Source: Comamonas halotolerans
GTDB lineage: Bacteria > Pseudomonadota > Gammaproteobacteria > Burkholderiales > Burkholderiaceae_C
Reading direction: 5' to 3'
Length of the DNA stretch: 64,000 bases
Assembly (NCBI RefSeq): GCF_030162935.1
Contig: NZ_JASAUZ010000034.1
Location: forward strand, 243,519 to 307,518
The position numbers and the translations under genes were made by a program. Position 1 is the stretch's first letter. The number at the start of each line of letters is the position of its first letter. Positions 25,950-35,894 of this stretch are shown one piece after another. The notes below the pieces were generated by a model. The model had not been told where the DNA came from. It saw only the letters and a program-made list of their open reading frames with translations, and did no database searches.

Positions 25950-26047
25950 TAAATTTAAAAAAATATATTCTTTTGAGTTTTAAGTGCTCGTCTTCACAAT
26001 TCGACGGATCTCTTAAGAAACACACATCCGTGTAAGGCGACGAAACC

Positions 26048-27049
26048 ATGACATCTTTGAAACTCAAGACTCTGTTGGCAACGATTGCGCTGGCTGCCGG
26101 TGGCATGGCTAGCGCTCAAGACCAGTTGCTCAACGTTTCTTACGACGTTGCTCGCGAGTTCTACAAGGACTACAACCAGGCTTTTGTGGCGCATTACAAG
26201 AAGACCACTGGCAAGGACATCAAGATTGATCAGGCCCATGGTGGTTCCAGCGCACAGGCGCGTGCGGTCAACGACGGTCTGCCTGCGGATGTCGTGACTT
26301 TCAACACCACTACGGATATTGAGTTTCTGGCCAATAACGGTGTGGTTGCCAAAGACTGGGCCAAGCAGTTTCCGCACGATGCATCGCCCACCACATCCAC
26401 CATGCTGTTCCTGGTGCGTAACGGCAACCCCAAGAACATCAAGGACTGGAAAGACCTGACGCGTCCTGATGTGAAGGTGGTCGTGGTGAACCCCAAAACC
26501 GGCGGTAATGGCCGCTATGCCTATCTGGCAGCGTGGGGCTCTGTGCGCGAGAGCGGCGGCACCGACGCACAAGCTCAGGCCTTTGTGAAGGATCTGTACA
26601 AGAATGTGCCCGTGTTGGGCAAGGGTGGTCGCGATGCCACGGCTATCTTCTTGCAGCGCAACATCGGTGACGTGCTGATCACGTTTGAATCCGAGGTGAT
26701 CTCGGTTGACCGTGAATTCGGCAAGGGCAAGGTGGAAGCTGTTTACCCCTCAAGCTCCATCATTGCCGAGAACCCTGTGGCGGTGGTGCAGCGCACTGCT
26801 GAGAAGAAGGGCTCTGGCGCTTTGGCCAAGGCCTATCTGGACTATCTGTACACCGATGAGGCGCAAGAGATCGCGGCCAACCATGCGCTGCGTCCGCGCT
26901 CTGAAGCAGTGCTGAAAAAGCACGCCGACGTGTTCAAGCCGCTCAAACAGTTCACCGTGGCCAAGTACTTTGGCTCACTGGGTGAAGCGCAGAAGGTGCA
27001 TTTCAATGATGGTGGCAAGTTCGACGAACTCTACACACCTGGCAAGTAA
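26048..27049 (+). CDS. sbp: sulfate/thiosulfate ABC transporter periplasmic-binding protein
   Basis: 333 aa with a signal peptide ending at ASAQD (~residue 24). LLNVSYDVAREFYKDYNQAF and the HGGSSAQARAV and NPKTGGNGRYAYLAAWG segments are characteristic of Sbp/CysP sulfate receptors, which hold the anion through hydrogen bonds in the cleft. It is first in the sbp-cysT-cysW-cysA operon. Sbp is preferred over CysP from the N-terminal signature, with some uncertainty. Confidence 0.93.
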   Translation: MTSLKLKTLLATIALAAGGMASAQDQLLNVSYDVAREFYKDYNQAFVAHYKKTTGKDIKIDQAHGGSSAQARAVNDGLPADVVTFNTTTDIEFLANNGVVAKDWAKQFPHDASPTTSTMLFLVRNGNPKNIKDWKDLTRPDVKVVVVNPKTGGNGRYAYLAAWGSVRESGGTDAQAQAFVKDLYKNVPVLGKGGRDATAIFLQRNIGDVLITFESEVISVDREFGKGKVEAVYPSSSIIAENPVAVVQRTAEKKGSGALAKAYLDYLYTDEAQEIAANHALRPRSEAVLKKHADVFKPLKQFTVAKYFGSLGEAQKVHFNDGGKFDELYTPGK

Positions 27050-27110
27050 TTCGCGCACGCTGCGCGATTGATACCACCGCATAACAACGATATTGGCTGA
27101 CAGGGAAACC

Positions 27111-27998
27111 ATGGCTTCTGCATCTCCCGCCAGCCCAGGTCTTGGCGCTACTGCCCCGGCTCGCCGTGGGCGTGGCGCCAAACGCGTTCTGCCCGGCTTC
27201 GGGTTGACCTTGGGCTACACACTGTTTTATCTCAGCATCATTGTGCTGATTCCGTTGTCCGCGCTGATCTTCAAGACGTTTGAGTTGACGTGGGATCAGT
27301 TCTGGCAGGCAGTAAGCGCCCCCCGGGTGGTGGCTTCTTACAAACTGACGTTTGGCGCATCCTTCATGGCTGCATGCGTGAACCTGGTGTTCGGCTTGCT
27401 GATCGCCTGGGTGCTGGTGCGCTACAAATTTCCAGGTAAAAAAATTGTGGATGCGCTGGTGGATCTGCCTTTTGCGCTGCCAACGGCGGTGGCGGGTATC
27501 TCGCTGACTGCCTTGCTGGCCGGCAACGGCTGGGTGGGGCAATTTCTGGAGCCGCTAGGCATTCAACTTGCGTTCAATCCCAAAGGTATTGTGATTGCGC
27601 TGATCTTTATCGGTCTGCCATTTGTGGTGCGGACCGTGCAGCCGGTGCTGGAAGATTCAGAGAAAGAGCTGGAAGAGGCGGCCACCAGCCTGGGCGCATC
27701 GCGCTGGCAGATTTTCTACAAAGTCATTCTGCCCAGTATCTTGCCGGCCTTGATAACAGGCTTTGCCATGGCGTTCGCGCGGGCGGTGGGGGAGTACGGT
27801 TCGGTGATTTTCATTGCGGGCAATATGCCCATGGTGTCGGAAATCACGCCGCTGATCATCATCAGCAAGCTCGAGCAATATGACTACACCGGTGCAACTG
27901 CGGTTGCCGTGGTGATGCTTTTGATTTCTTTTGTGCTGCTGCTGGTGATTAATGCCTTGCAAGCTTGGCAGCGCCGCCATGCAGGAGCACCAGCATGA
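27111..27998 (+). CDS. cysT: sulfate ABC transporter permease CysT
   Basis: 295 aa from ATG 27111, preceded by AGGG; a TTG at 27093 is less likely. An Ala/Pro/Arg-rich cytoplasmic N-terminus (~25 residues) is followed by about six transmembrane segments and the EAA loop [23 protein letters not shown]. It pairs with CysW to form the channel. Its stop overlaps the cysW start as ATGA. Confidence 0.93.
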   Translation: MASASPASPGLGATAPARRGRGAKRVLPGFGLTLGYTLFYLSIIVLIPLSALIFKTFELTWDQFWQAVSAPRVVASYKLTFGASFMAACVNLVFGLLIAWVLVRYKFPGKKIVDALVDLPFALPTAVAGISLTALLAGNGWVGQFLEPLGIQLAFNPKGIVIALIFIGLPFVVRTVQPVLEDSEKELEEAATSLGASRWQIFYKVILPSILPALITGFAMAFARAVGEYGSVIFIAGNMPMVSEITPLIIISKLEQYDYTGATAVAVVMLLISFVLLLVINALQAWQRRHAGAPA

Positions 27999-29140
27999 AC
28001 GAAAACACCGGATTCTCGGCCTGGCTGGCCGAGCACTTTGGCATCGCCTTTCCTGGCGTAGGCATCAATGAATTTCTGAGCCAGTGGGTGGTCAGCCATT
28101 TCGGCATCATGCTGCCGGCCAAACATTACCTGCTGCTGCAAGTGGTGGTGGGCATATTGAGCGTAGTCATTGCTCTTTACCGTTTGACGGCACCCAAGAA
28201 GGGGAGCAAGCCTGAGAAGCTCTCCATCACCGAGCCGCGCTGGGTGCGTTGGGTGCTGATTGGCACGGCCCTGACTTTCATCCTGCTGTTTCTTGTTCTG
28301 CCACTGGCAGCGGTATTTACCGAAGCATTGCGCAAGGGCGTGGAGGCTTATTGGGAAGGGCTTAATGAACCGGATGCATGGTCGGCCATCAAGCTCACCT
28401 TGCTGACAGCGGCGATTGCCGTGCCCTTGAACCTCGTGTTTGGCGTGGCTGCTGCCTGGTGCATTGCCAAGTATGAGTTCAAAGGTAAGGCATTTCTGAC
28501 GACCTTGATTGATCTGCCGTTCTCCATCTCACCCGTGGTAGTGGGCTTGATGTATGTGCTGGTCTTTGGCGCACATGGATGGTTCGGCGAGTGGTTGTCC
28601 AAGCCGCATACATTCCAGCTGAGCTTTCTGATGTTCACGCTGCCTGAGTTCACCATTCCGGAAATCAAGATCATTTTTGCGGTCCCGGGCATTGTGCTGG
28701 CCACGCTGTTTGTGACTTTCCCATTCATTGCTCGCGAGCTGATTCCCCTGATGCAGGCTCAAGGCAATGATGAAGAGCAGGCAGCCACCGTGCTGGGGGC
28801 CAGTGGATGGCAGACCTTCTGGCATGTCACGCTGCCCAACATCAAGTGGGGGCTGTTGTACGGCGTGATTCTGTGCAATGCCCGTGCCATGGGTGAGTTC
28901 GGGGCAGTGTCTGTGGTCTCCGGCCACATCCGTGGGCAGACCAACACCATTCCACTGCATGTGGAAATTCTCTACAACGAATACCAATCGGTTGCAGCCT
29001 TTGCCGCAGCGTCTTTGCTGGCATTGCTGGCACTGGTCACCCTGGTGATCAAGACCTATGCCGAATGGAAGCATGAACAACAAGTGAAGGCGGCAGCGAA
29101 CATGCCTCCTGAGCGTCCCACACCACTGGCCCAGACCTGA
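27995..29140 (+). CDS. cysW: sulfate ABC transporter permease CysW with N-terminal extension
   Basis: 381 aa from ATG 27995 (ATGA overlap with cysT). The core from about residue 85 ([14 protein letters not shown]) aligns with ordinary CysW proteins of ~290 aa, and the EAA loop [23 protein letters not shown] is intact. Residues 1-80 are extra: an amphipathic start, then a hydrophobic segment ([19 protein letters not shown]) that could form a seventh transmembrane helix, then a Lys-rich linker. Translational coupling to cysT supports the long start. Confidence 0.92.
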   Translation: MNENTGFSAWLAEHFGIAFPGVGINEFLSQWVVSHFGIMLPAKHYLLLQVVVGILSVVIALYRLTAPKKGSKPEKLSITEPRWVRWVLIGTALTFILLFLVLPLAAVFTEALRKGVEAYWEGLNEPDAWSAIKLTLLTAAIAVPLNLVFGVAAAWCIAKYEFKGKAFLTTLIDLPFSISPVVVGLMYVLVFGAHGWFGEWLSKPHTFQLSFLMFTLPEFTIPEIKIIFAVPGIVLATLFVTFPFIARELIPLMQAQGNDEEQAATVLGASGWQTFWHVTLPNIKWGLLYGVILCNARAMGEFGAVSVVSGHIRGQTNTIPLHVEILYNEYQSVAAFAAASLLALLALVTLVIKTYAEWKHEQQVKAAANMPPERPTPLAQT

Positions 29141-29169
29141 GCGTGCGGCGCATTTGAAAGAGACAGACC

Positions 29170-30297
29170 ATGAGTATTGAAATTCGCAATGTGAGCAAGC
29201 AGTTTGGAGATTTCCATGCCTTGCGCGATGTGAGTTTGGACATCAAGTCCGGAGAGCTGATTGCCTTGCTGGGCCCTTCGGGCTGCGGCAAAACCACGCT
29301 GCTGCGCATCATCGCGGGACTGGAAACTGCCGATGTTGGCACCATCCACTTCAGTGGTGAAGACACAACCGATGTGCACGTTCGTGACCGCAATGTGGGT
29401 TTTGTGTTCCAGCATTACGCTCTGTTCCGCCATATGACCGTGTTTGAGAATGTGGCCTTTGGATTGCGGGTGAAACCACGCAAGCAGCGCCCCAGCGAAG
29501 CGCAGATCAAAGAGAAAGTGATGAATCTGCTCAAGCTGGTTCAACTGGACTGGGTGGCTGATCGTTTCCCTTCCCAGCTCTCGGGTGGCCAGCGCCAGCG
29601 TATTGCGCTGGCTCGCGCCTTGGCGGTGGAGCCCAAGGTGTTGCTGCTGGATGAGCCGTTTGGTGCACTGGATGCCAAGGTGCGCAAGGAGCTGCGCCGT
29701 TGGCTGCGTCGCTTGCACGATGAGTTGCATGTGACTTCCATTTTTGTGACGCACGACCAGGAGGAAGCACTGGAAGTGGCGGATCGTGTGGTGGTAATCA
29801 ACAAGGGGCAAATCGAGCAAGAGGGCACGCCACAAGAAGTTTGGGAAAACCCCGCAAGCCCGTTTGTGTACGGTTTCCTGGGTGACGTGAACCTGTTCAA
29901 GGGCCGTGCCAAAAACGGCCAGGTGTTCCTGGACGAAGGCTTGCAGTTGGAAAGCAGCGAAGCACAGGGCGCCGTGGACAAGAGCGCATTTGCCTACGTG
30001 CGTCCGCATGAGCTGGATGTGGCGCGTTACTCTCCTGGCCAGAATACTGATGGCAATGGTCGTACCACGGGCTTGGTGATGCAGCTCAGCCGTGCGATTG
30101 TGGTGGGACCAATTGCGCGCCTGGAACTAATTGCTGCAGATGAGCCCCAAGCTAGAGACAATGCTGAGTCCGAGCATGTGATTGAGGCCCAGATTCCCGC
30201 CGAGCAATTCCGTGAAATGGGGTTGCGTGAAGGTGAGACATTGGTAGTCACTCCGCGCCGCGCCAAGGTATTCTTGGATGAAGCAGCAGGCATCTAA
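29170..30297 (+). CDS. cysA: sulfate ABC transporter ATP-binding protein CysA
   Basis: 375 aa. It has Walker [13 protein letters not shown]-loop VFQHYALF, signature [15 protein letters not shown], Walker [12 protein letters not shown] and switch His VTHDQEEA, with the C-terminal TOBE/CysA domain after residue ~240. The N-terminal [15 protein letters not shown] is the CysA signature. It energises import through CysT/CysW and is last in the operon, followed by a strong terminator. Confidence 0.95.
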   Translation: MSIEIRNVSKQFGDFHALRDVSLDIKSGELIALLGPSGCGKTTLLRIIAGLETADVGTIHFSGEDTTDVHVRDRNVGFVFQHYALFRHMTVFENVAFGLRVKPRKQRPSEAQIKEKVMNLLKLVQLDWVADRFPSQLSGGQRQRIALARALAVEPKVLLLDEPFGALDAKVRKELRRWLRRLHDELHVTSIFVTHDQEEALEVADRVVVINKGQIEQEGTPQEVWENPASPFVYGFLGDVNLFKGRAKNGQVFLDEGLQLESSEAQGAVDKSAFAYVRPHELDVARYSPGQNTDGNGRTTGLVMQLSRAIVVGPIARLELIAADEPQARDNAESEHVIEAQIPAEQFREMGLREGETLVVTPRRAKVFLDEAAGI

Positions 30298-30318
30298 ATC
30301 GCTTCTGGTAAAAGACAG

Positions 30319-30344
30319 GGCGGCGGGATGCCGCCTTTTCTTTT
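30319..30344 (+). terminator. rho-independent terminator after cysA
   Basis: Six-base GC stem GGCGGC/GCCGCC with loop GGGAT is followed by TTTTCTTTT. Confidence 0.88.
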
Positions 30345-30363
30345 GCCCAAAAACGAGATTTTT

Positions 30364-30873
30364 ATGCAGGTTCTGAACTGGATGACTACTGCCCCGCGTC
30401 GTACTTTGGCGCTTATCGCCGCCACCTGTGTGGGGCTGGTGGCTTTTGGGCTGTATTTGCAGCATATGCAAGGCCTGGAGCCATGCCCGATGTGTATCGT
30501 TCAGCGATATGCACTGGTGCTTGTGGCGGTGCTGACTGGGTTGGCGAGCCTGAATGGTTCACGGGCGTGGTGGAAGTCTTTCGCAGCATTGGCGCTACTG
30601 GCATCGGGGTTTGGCGCTTTTGTCGCGGCACGCCAAAGCTGGCTGCAATGGTACCCACCAGAGTTTGCCAGTTGCGGGCGTGACTTCTACGGCATGATTG
30701 AAAACTATCCCATCAGCCGCTCCATTCCCATGATTTTCCGGGGCTCGGGAGACTGCACGGCCATTGACTGGACGTTCCTGGGAGGCTCAATTGCCAACTG
30801 GTCGTTTCTTTGCTTTGTGGGCTTTGCTGTGGTGCTGCTGATAATCCTCCTCAAAGGGGGCAAGCGCGGCTAA
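30364..30873 (+). CDS. dsbB: disulfide bond formation protein DsbB
   Basis: 169 aa from ATG 30364; an upstream in-frame ATG at 30328 lies inside the cysA terminator and is rejected. It has four transmembrane segments, the quinone-proximal CPMC pair (LEPCPMCIVQRYAL) in the first periplasmic loop and a second Cys pair (FASCGRDF and GSGDC) in the next. DsbB reoxidises DsbA and passes electrons to ubiquinone. No dsbA is nearby. Confidence 0.93.
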   Translation: MQVLNWMTTAPRRTLALIAATCVGLVAFGLYLQHMQGLEPCPMCIVQRYALVLVAVLTGLASLNGSRAWWKSFAALALLASGFGAFVAARQSWLQWYPPEFASCGRDFYGMIENYPISRSIPMIFRGSGDCTAIDWTFLGGSIANWSFLCFVGFAVVLLIILLKGGKRG

Positions 30874-30895
30874 ACGTTGCGTCAGATCCAGCTCC

Positions 30896-30928
30896 AAGCC
30901 CCGGCCTGCATTGCATGCCGGGGCTTTT
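30896..30928 (+). terminator. rho-independent terminator after dsbB
   Basis: A perfect 10-bp stem AAGCCCCGGC/GCCGGGGCTT with an 11-nt loop ends in TTTT. Confidence 0.82.
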
Positions 30929-30973
30929 GCTTTGTCCGACAATGGCAGCCTTTGCGAGTTCTTGGTTTCCGGC

Positions 30974-31660
30974 ATGCCTCAATACATCCTCTTTCACAAG
31001 CCATTTGGCGTACTGTCTCAGTTCACGCCCGAGGACGGTGCACGCTCATTGGCTGAATTTGATTTGCCCAAGGGGGTGTATCCGGCTGGGCGCCTGGATA
31101 AGGACTCCGAAGGTTTGCTGCTGCTGACCGATGATGGGCCTTTGATTGAGCAACTGCTCAATCCGCGCAATGAAAAACCCAAGACCTACTGGGCGCTGGT
31201 TGAGCGTGTACCTGACGAAGCTGCATTGCAGCGCATGCGCCAAGGCTTGCGCATTGAGGACTACACGACATTGCCGTGTCGGGCGCGACTTCTGGAGCCT
31301 CAGCCTGAAGTGGAGCCACGAGACCCGCCGGTACGCGTGCGCAAAAGCGTGCAAGACGTTTGGATGGAAATTCAGGTGGTGGAGGGCAAGAACCGCCAGG
31401 TACGAAAGATGACGGCAGCGATTGGGCACCCTACCTTGCGGTTGATACGACGTAGCATCGCCAATCTGCAATTGGGTGATTTGCCACTGGGGCAATGGAG
31501 AGCCATTGCACGAGAAGATATTCAGTGGGGCGCAAGTACTCTCACTGATAGTGGTGTGCCGGTGCGCTATGGGCGTAGCAGCGCGAGGCAGACTGCTGCT
31601 GTGCGAAACCCTGCATCGACCACTCGCAAGCCTGGAGCGTGGTTTAACAAGAAGGCTTGA
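30974..31660 (+). CDS. rluE: rRNA pseudouridine synthase, RsuA/RluE family
   Basis: 228 aa from ATG 30974 (product MPQYILFHKPFGVLSQF); an earlier in-frame ATG at 30911 lies in the dsbB terminator. The catalytic motif GRLDKDSEGLLLLTDDG contains the essential Asp, and the C-terminal EGKNRQVRKMTAAIGHPTLRL is the RsuA-family signature. There is no N-terminal S4 domain, which favours RluE (23S rRNA U2457) over RsuA or RluB. The tail is basic and Thr/Ala-rich. Confidence 0.85.
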   Translation: MPQYILFHKPFGVLSQFTPEDGARSLAEFDLPKGVYPAGRLDKDSEGLLLLTDDGPLIEQLLNPRNEKPKTYWALVERVPDEAALQRMRQGLRIEDYTTLPCRARLLEPQPEVEPRDPPVRVRKSVQDVWMEIQVVEGKNRQVRKMTAAIGHPTLRLIRRSIANLQLGDLPLGQWRAIAREDIQWGASTLTDSGVPVRYGRSSARQTAAVRNPASTTRKPGAWFNKKA

Positions 31661-31790
31661 AATCGTAGCGAGCCAACCACTTTTCAGCGCACGATACCAC
31701 CTGCAAATGAGTGCCTGGGCGAATTTGAAAACGCAGTTTGCTGTGTCTGGGTGAGCGTGGTTTTTGGTAGTTGCATTGCGCACCAGACAG

Positions 31791-31828
31791 AAAAAAAGCG
31801 CCTCGAGCCAACGAGTGCACTTTTTGGG
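31791..31828. terminator. probable bidirectional terminator between convergent genes
   Basis: An imperfect stem AAAGCGC-CTCG/CGAGTGCACTTT is flanked by a seven-A run on one side and five T on the other, between the convergent pseudouridine synthase and GST genes. Confidence 0.55.
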
Positions 31829-31842
31829 GAGAGGCTGCAAGA

Positions 31843-32517
31843 TTAATCTGATTCGACGCTATTGGTGCTGAATGACGGACCTGTGGTGCCGGGAATCCAG
31901 CCGGGATAGGTTTCCATGATTTCTGCAAACAATGCGGAGTCGATCCAGCGCTGCAGCCAGTCCTGAAGATGGGGCCAGGGTTGCTCAGCCCACTGGGCTT
32001 CATCAATGCGTGCGAACTGACGCACAAAGGGGCGCAGCGCCATATCTGCCAAGCTGGGGTTCAGGCCAAACAGATAACCTGTATCCGCCAATTGCTCATC
32101 GAGCGCGGCCAGCCAGGTCAGCGCATCGGTTTGCGCCTGATTGACTTCTTCGGCGTTGTAGCGCTCAGGGTATTTACAGCGGTCCAAAGCCTGCTTGAAG
32201 AAGCTGTCGTTACGGCTGATGAGCGCCAACATTTCTTCCAGATTGCCTTGGGTGGGAACCAACCAGCCGTCCGGATCGTTGCCTTGTAACGCATGCAGCA
32301 TGATGTCCAGACTTTGCTCAATGACTGTGCCATCTTGCAGCACCAAAACAGGCACTGTGCCCTTGGGAGATGCATCCAGCAAAGCTTGGGGCTTGTTACG
32401 CAGATTGATTTCACGCAGCTCACAAGCCAACCCTGCATGAACCAAAGCCAAACGTGCACGCATGGCATAAGGGCAGCGTCGGAAGGAATACAAAATGGGT
32501 AAGGCTGGAGCAGTCAT
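31843..32517 (-). CDS. glutathione S-transferase family protein
   Basis: 224 aa. The thioredoxin-like N-domain begins LYSFRRCPYAMRARLAL, with Cys at the usual catalytic site, then the cis-Pro motif KGTVPVLVL and EQSLDIM. The helical C-domain includes SLADMALRPFVRQFARID. The Cys site suggests an omega/GrxB-like member acting as a reductase or dehydroascorbate-type enzyme rather than a classical conjugating GST (inference). It is a monocistronic-looking gene. Confidence 0.88.
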   Translation of the reverse strand: MTAPALPILYSFRRCPYAMRARLALVHAGLACELREINLRNKPQALLDASPKGTVPVLVLQDGTVIEQSLDIMLHALQGNDPDGWLVPTQGNLEEMLALISRNDSFFKQALDRCKYPERYNAEEVNQAQTDALTWLAALDEQLADTGYLFGLNPSLADMALRPFVRQFARIDEAQWAEQPWPHLQDWLQRWIDSALFAEIMETYPGWIPGTTGPSFSTNSVESD

Positions 32518-32923
32518 TCAATCAGGTTGCAAAAGTGAAAAGGTGGACGCGTACCAGAGGCACGCAAACAAAGTAGGGCACTGTACCTGTTTGCATGAAA
32601 GTTTGTCGTGCTGGGGCGGAAGCCGTAGCTTGTGAAGTTGCCGCAAATAGCATGACAAGTCGAATGCTGTAAGGCCGCGGGGGAGAGCAGGAGTGGATGG
32701 AGGCAAAGGCTGGTGCACCATGCAAGCAGTCAGTGAGGTGGTGCTCAACGATCAGCAATGCTTTCAGGTTGGGTGTTCAATCTGTTGTCCTGGACCAGGC
32801 TGATGGCTCTACTCAATGTTTGGCAGATGCGTACGCTCACGGAAGCTGCATGACGAGTGTGGGGTGGGTGCGAGCAGTAACAGCAGAGCAAAACACAGTT
32901 TTTTCTAAAAAAGCAGGGGATTA
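32518..32923. other. intergenic region upstream of tRNA-Ser
   Basis: About 400 bp without a supportable gene. Short open frames on both strands have no recognisable product or ribosome-binding site. No repeats longer than short hairpins were seen. Confidence 0.35.
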
Positions 32924-32953
32924 TTGATTTGCTCCTGAAAAACAAGTTAGAAT
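32924..32953 (+). promoter_or_regulatory. sigma70-type promoter of tRNA-Ser
   Basis: A -35-like TTGATT (32924-32929) and a -10-like TAGAAT (32948-32953) are separated by 18 bp and end 10 bp before the tRNA 5' end. Confidence 0.6.
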
Positions 32954-32963
32954 TTCAGCTTCT

Positions 32964-33054
<91 letters not shown>

Positions 33055-33063
33055 GATTTCGAT

Positions 33064-33090
33064 AAAGCCCTGAATACTCAGGGCTTTTTT
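33064..33090 (+). terminator. rho-independent terminator of tRNA-Ser
   Basis: A perfect 10-bp stem AAAGCCCTGA/TCAGGGCTTT with loop ATAC is followed by a T-run. Confidence 0.92.
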
Positions 33091-33263
33091 CGTTTCTGGG
33101 CCTGGTTTGTAAGTCCGCTATGGACAAGCATTCGATTCTGGAGCTGGTGATGCCCGTCCGTACTGACGGCGTATTGATATGGCTGCTATTCCCCCCAGAA
33201 TTCCCTGCAGGAGCTTCATCGCTGAAAATTTGGCCTGCACTCACTCATGTACTTTTAGTCTAC

Positions 33264-35636
33264 GTGTCATCCCCAGCACTTCAAGGATTCATCCTGACCC
33301 GCAATTGGCGAGACACTGCTGCGGGCACTGAACTCGAATACTGGCTCGCCACTGAAGCAGGGCCGTTGAAGGTGGTGCTTACGGGCCAGACATCGGTGGC
33401 ATTTGTTGAGGCACAGCACAAGGCAGTGGTGCAGGCGCAGCTTCTTGGAACTTCAGATGTGTACCTGCGTGAGCTGGAACTCAAGAGCTTTCAAAACGAG
33501 CCTGTCATAGGAATCTACGCCAAGCATTTCCGGCACCTGGGTCGATTGGCGCGTGCGCTTGCGCCTAAGGGCGTTCCATTGCTGGAAGCGGATGTGCGCC
33601 CTCATGAGCGTTATTTGATGGAACGCTTTATCACCGCGAGTGTGGAGGTGCGTGGCGGTCGTATTGAAAATCGTGTTTGTACAGATGGCAAGCTTGTTCC
33701 AGCTCCTGATTACAGGCCTCGTTTGAAGGTTGTATCGCTAGACATAGAGACAAGTCAGCATCAGGAGCTCTATTCCATTGCGCTGGACGGGATGGGCGAG
33801 CGCGTTGTCTTTATGCTCGGCCAGCCACCTTGTGCGTCGACCGTGCCAAAAGATTTTGTGCTGCGCTACTACCCAAGTAGAAAGGCCATGATTGAGGCAC
33901 TCAATGACTGGTTTGAGCATCATGACCCGGATGTGATCATTGGCTGGAATGTCGTCCAGTTTGATCTGCGCGTTTTGCAAAAAAATGCGGATGATGCCTG
34001 TGCTCCTTTGCTGCTGGGGCGTGAGCGTAAACCCATCGCATGGCGTAACCACCCGGGAAAGCAGGAATATCTTTTTGCGCCGATGCCCGGTCGTGTCTTT
34101 ATTGATGGCATTGAAGCACTCCGGGCTGCAATGTGGAGTTTTTCATCTTTCAGCCTGGAGAATGTGGCGCAGCAAATTCTGGGCGAAGGCAAGGCCATTG
34201 GCGATGCGTACGACAAGATGGCAGAAATCGAGCGTCGCTACCAGGAGGACAAGCCTGCGCTCGCTGCATACAACATCCGAGACTGCGAGCTGGTGCTGCG
34301 TATTTTTGACAAGGCAAAGCTTTTGTCATTTGCCATGGAGCGAGCCCATACGACGGGCCTGCAGCTCGACCATTTCGGTGGCTCCATTGCTGCCTTCAGC
34401 CATCACTATCTGCCGCGCATGCATCGCTTGGGCTATGTGGCCCCTAACGTAGGAGACATTCAGGGGAAGTCATCTCCGGGTGGCTATGTCATGAATTCCA
34501 GGCCTGGTTTTTACGACTCCGTTTTGGTGTTGGATTACAAGAGTCTCTACCCTTCCATCATCCGCACCTATCTGGTAGATCCGGTCGGACTGGTCGAAGG
34601 AGAGAGGGCCACTAGCGCCGATCATCCCATCAGGGGCCCATTGGATACGCACTTTTCACGTGACAAACACTGTTTGCCGGGCATTGTGACCACGCTTTGG
34701 AAAGCGCGTGACGAGGCCAAGCGCAGTCATAACGAGCCACTGTCTCAAGCATTGAAACTGGTGATGAATTCGTTTGCTGGAGTGTTGGGGGCTACAGAGT
34801 GCCGCTTCTTCAATCCCAAACTCATCTCGGCCATTACCTTGCGCGGTCACGAGATGGTCAAGGCGACCCGTGACTTGGTAGAAAGGCGCGGGTATGAGGC
34901 CATCTATGGAGATACGGACTCTATTTTTATCTGGCTCAAACGCAGGCATACGAATGAGCAAGCGCATGCGGTAGCGGCCGAACTTGTCAACGACATCAAC
35001 GCTTGGTGGGCCAAAACGCTGCGGCAAGAGCAGGGGCTGGAGAGCTTTCTCGAAATTGAGTTCGACACGCACTACAAGAAGTTCTTTATGCCCACCATCA
35101 GAGGCTCTGATGTGGGAAGCAAGAAACGGTATGCGGGCTTGAGCGTCGATGCCGACGGCAAGGAAGCAATGGTTTTCAGAGGGCTGGAGATGGCGAGAAG
35201 CGACTGGACGCTTCTTGCACGTCAATTCCAGGAGGGCTTGCTTGCGCGCGTTTTTCAAGGTGTCCCATACCAGGACTTTGTGGCCGAGTATGTGCAGGAC
35301 ACTCTTGCAGGCAAGAAAAATGACATGCTTATTTACCGCAAGCGATTGCGCCACAGCCTCAATGCATACGTAAGAAATGTTCCTCCACAGGTAAGGGCCG
35401 CAAGAATCGCTGATGAATACAACCGGCGAATGGATCGGCCCCCACAGTATCAAAGCGGTGGATGGATTCAATACGTGATGACTAAAAATGGCCCCGAGCC
35501 ACTGGAAGCGCTCTATTCGAAAGTGGACTATGAACACTATCTGACAAAGCAGCTCAAGCCGATTGCCGATGCCATCTTGCTACCACTGGGAGATAGTTTT
35601 TCAGCTTTGATTTCACCTCAAAAGCATCTGTTTTAG
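33264..35636 (+). CDS. polB: DNA polymerase II (family B, translesion/repair)
   Basis: 790 aa from GTG 33264, close to the 783 aa of E. coli Pol II; the frame stays open to an ATG at 33120, but those 48 residues look unlike the family. The exonuclease motifs are VVSLDIETS (~residue 158), WNVVQFDLRVL and YNIRDCEL. Polymerase motifs are DYKSLYPSIIRTY (~423), KLVMNSFAGVLGA (~500) and YGDTDSIF (~548). The motif normally NSxYG has Ala at residue 505. The enzyme acts in SOS repair and lesion bypass; I found no clear LexA box upstream. Confidence 0.93.
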   Translation: MSSPALQGFILTRNWRDTAAGTELEYWLATEAGPLKVVLTGQTSVAFVEAQHKAVVQAQLLGTSDVYLRELELKSFQNEPVIGIYAKHFRHLGRLARALAPKGVPLLEADVRPHERYLMERFITASVEVRGGRIENRVCTDGKLVPAPDYRPRLKVVSLDIETSQHQELYSIALDGMGERVVFMLGQPPCASTVPKDFVLRYYPSRKAMIEALNDWFEHHDPDVIIGWNVVQFDLRVLQKNADDACAPLLLGRERKPIAWRNHPGKQEYLFAPMPGRVFIDGIEALRAAMWSFSSFSLENVAQQILGEGKAIGDAYDKMAEIERRYQEDKPALAAYNIRDCELVLRIFDKAKLLSFAMERAHTTGLQLDHFGGSIAAFSHHYLPRMHRLGYVAPNVGDIQGKSSPGGYVMNSRPGFYDSVLVLDYKSLYPSIIRTYLVDPVGLVEGERATSADHPIRGPLDTHFSRDKHCLPGIVTTLWKARDEAKRSHNEPLSQALKLVMNSFAGVLGATECRFFNPKLISAITLRGHEMVKATRDLVERRGYEAIYGDTDSIFIWLKRRHTNEQAHAVAAELVNDINAWWAKTLRQEQGLESFLEIEFDTHYKKFFMPTIRGSDVGSKKRYAGLSVDADGKEAMVFRGLEMARSDWTLLARQFQEGLLARVFQGVPYQDFVAEYVQDTLAGKKNDMLIYRKRLRHSLNAYVRNVPPQVRAARIADEYNRRMDRPPQYQSGGWIQYVMTKNGPEPLEALYSKVDYEHYLTKQLKPIADAILLPLGDSFSALISPQKHLF

Positions 35637-35772
35637 ATGCAGGGGAAAGCAGTGCTGGATGAAGTGGATGAGGCAGGAATGCTGCGGTTGCTGTCTGTCA
35701 ATTCCAGAACATGGATGACTGATCGTTGCCGAGTAACAGTCATCGCGCGTGGTTGAAATCTAAGATGCTGGC

Positions 35773-35807
35773 GCAGTGCCAAGTAGTCCGCAGAGAAGTG
35801 GCACTGC
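35773..35807. terminator. hairpin between convergent polB and CoA-transferase genes
   Basis: Perfect 9-bp arms GCAGTGCCA/TGGCACTGC with a 17-nt loop, but no T-run. It may mark the end of either convergent transcript; the rest of 35637-35894 shows nothing else. Confidence 0.35.
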
Positions 35808-35894
35808 CCTGCACCGCATGCATCGCTTAAGCAGGAAAGCTTGCGTCAAAAATGTGTAGCAGCGCATCACTGGCACAGAGCGGAAGTTCTCGGC

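Noticed and set aside
29056..30009. A long minus-strand frame opposite cysA.
   Set aside because: The cysA frame has all ABC motifs; the opposite product is His/Gln-rich and unrecognisable.
33120..33263. N-terminal extension of DNA polymerase II to ATG 33120.
   Set aside because: The 48 added residues do not look like Pol II, and the GTG at 33264 gives a protein of normal length; the ATG start cannot be fully excluded.
33180..33263. A LexA box upstream of polB.
   Set aside because: No CTGT-N8-ACAG element could be found near the proposed start.
34656..35537. A 293-codon minus-strand frame opposite polB.
   Set aside because: It is a shadow of the polymerase palm and thumb coding sequence.
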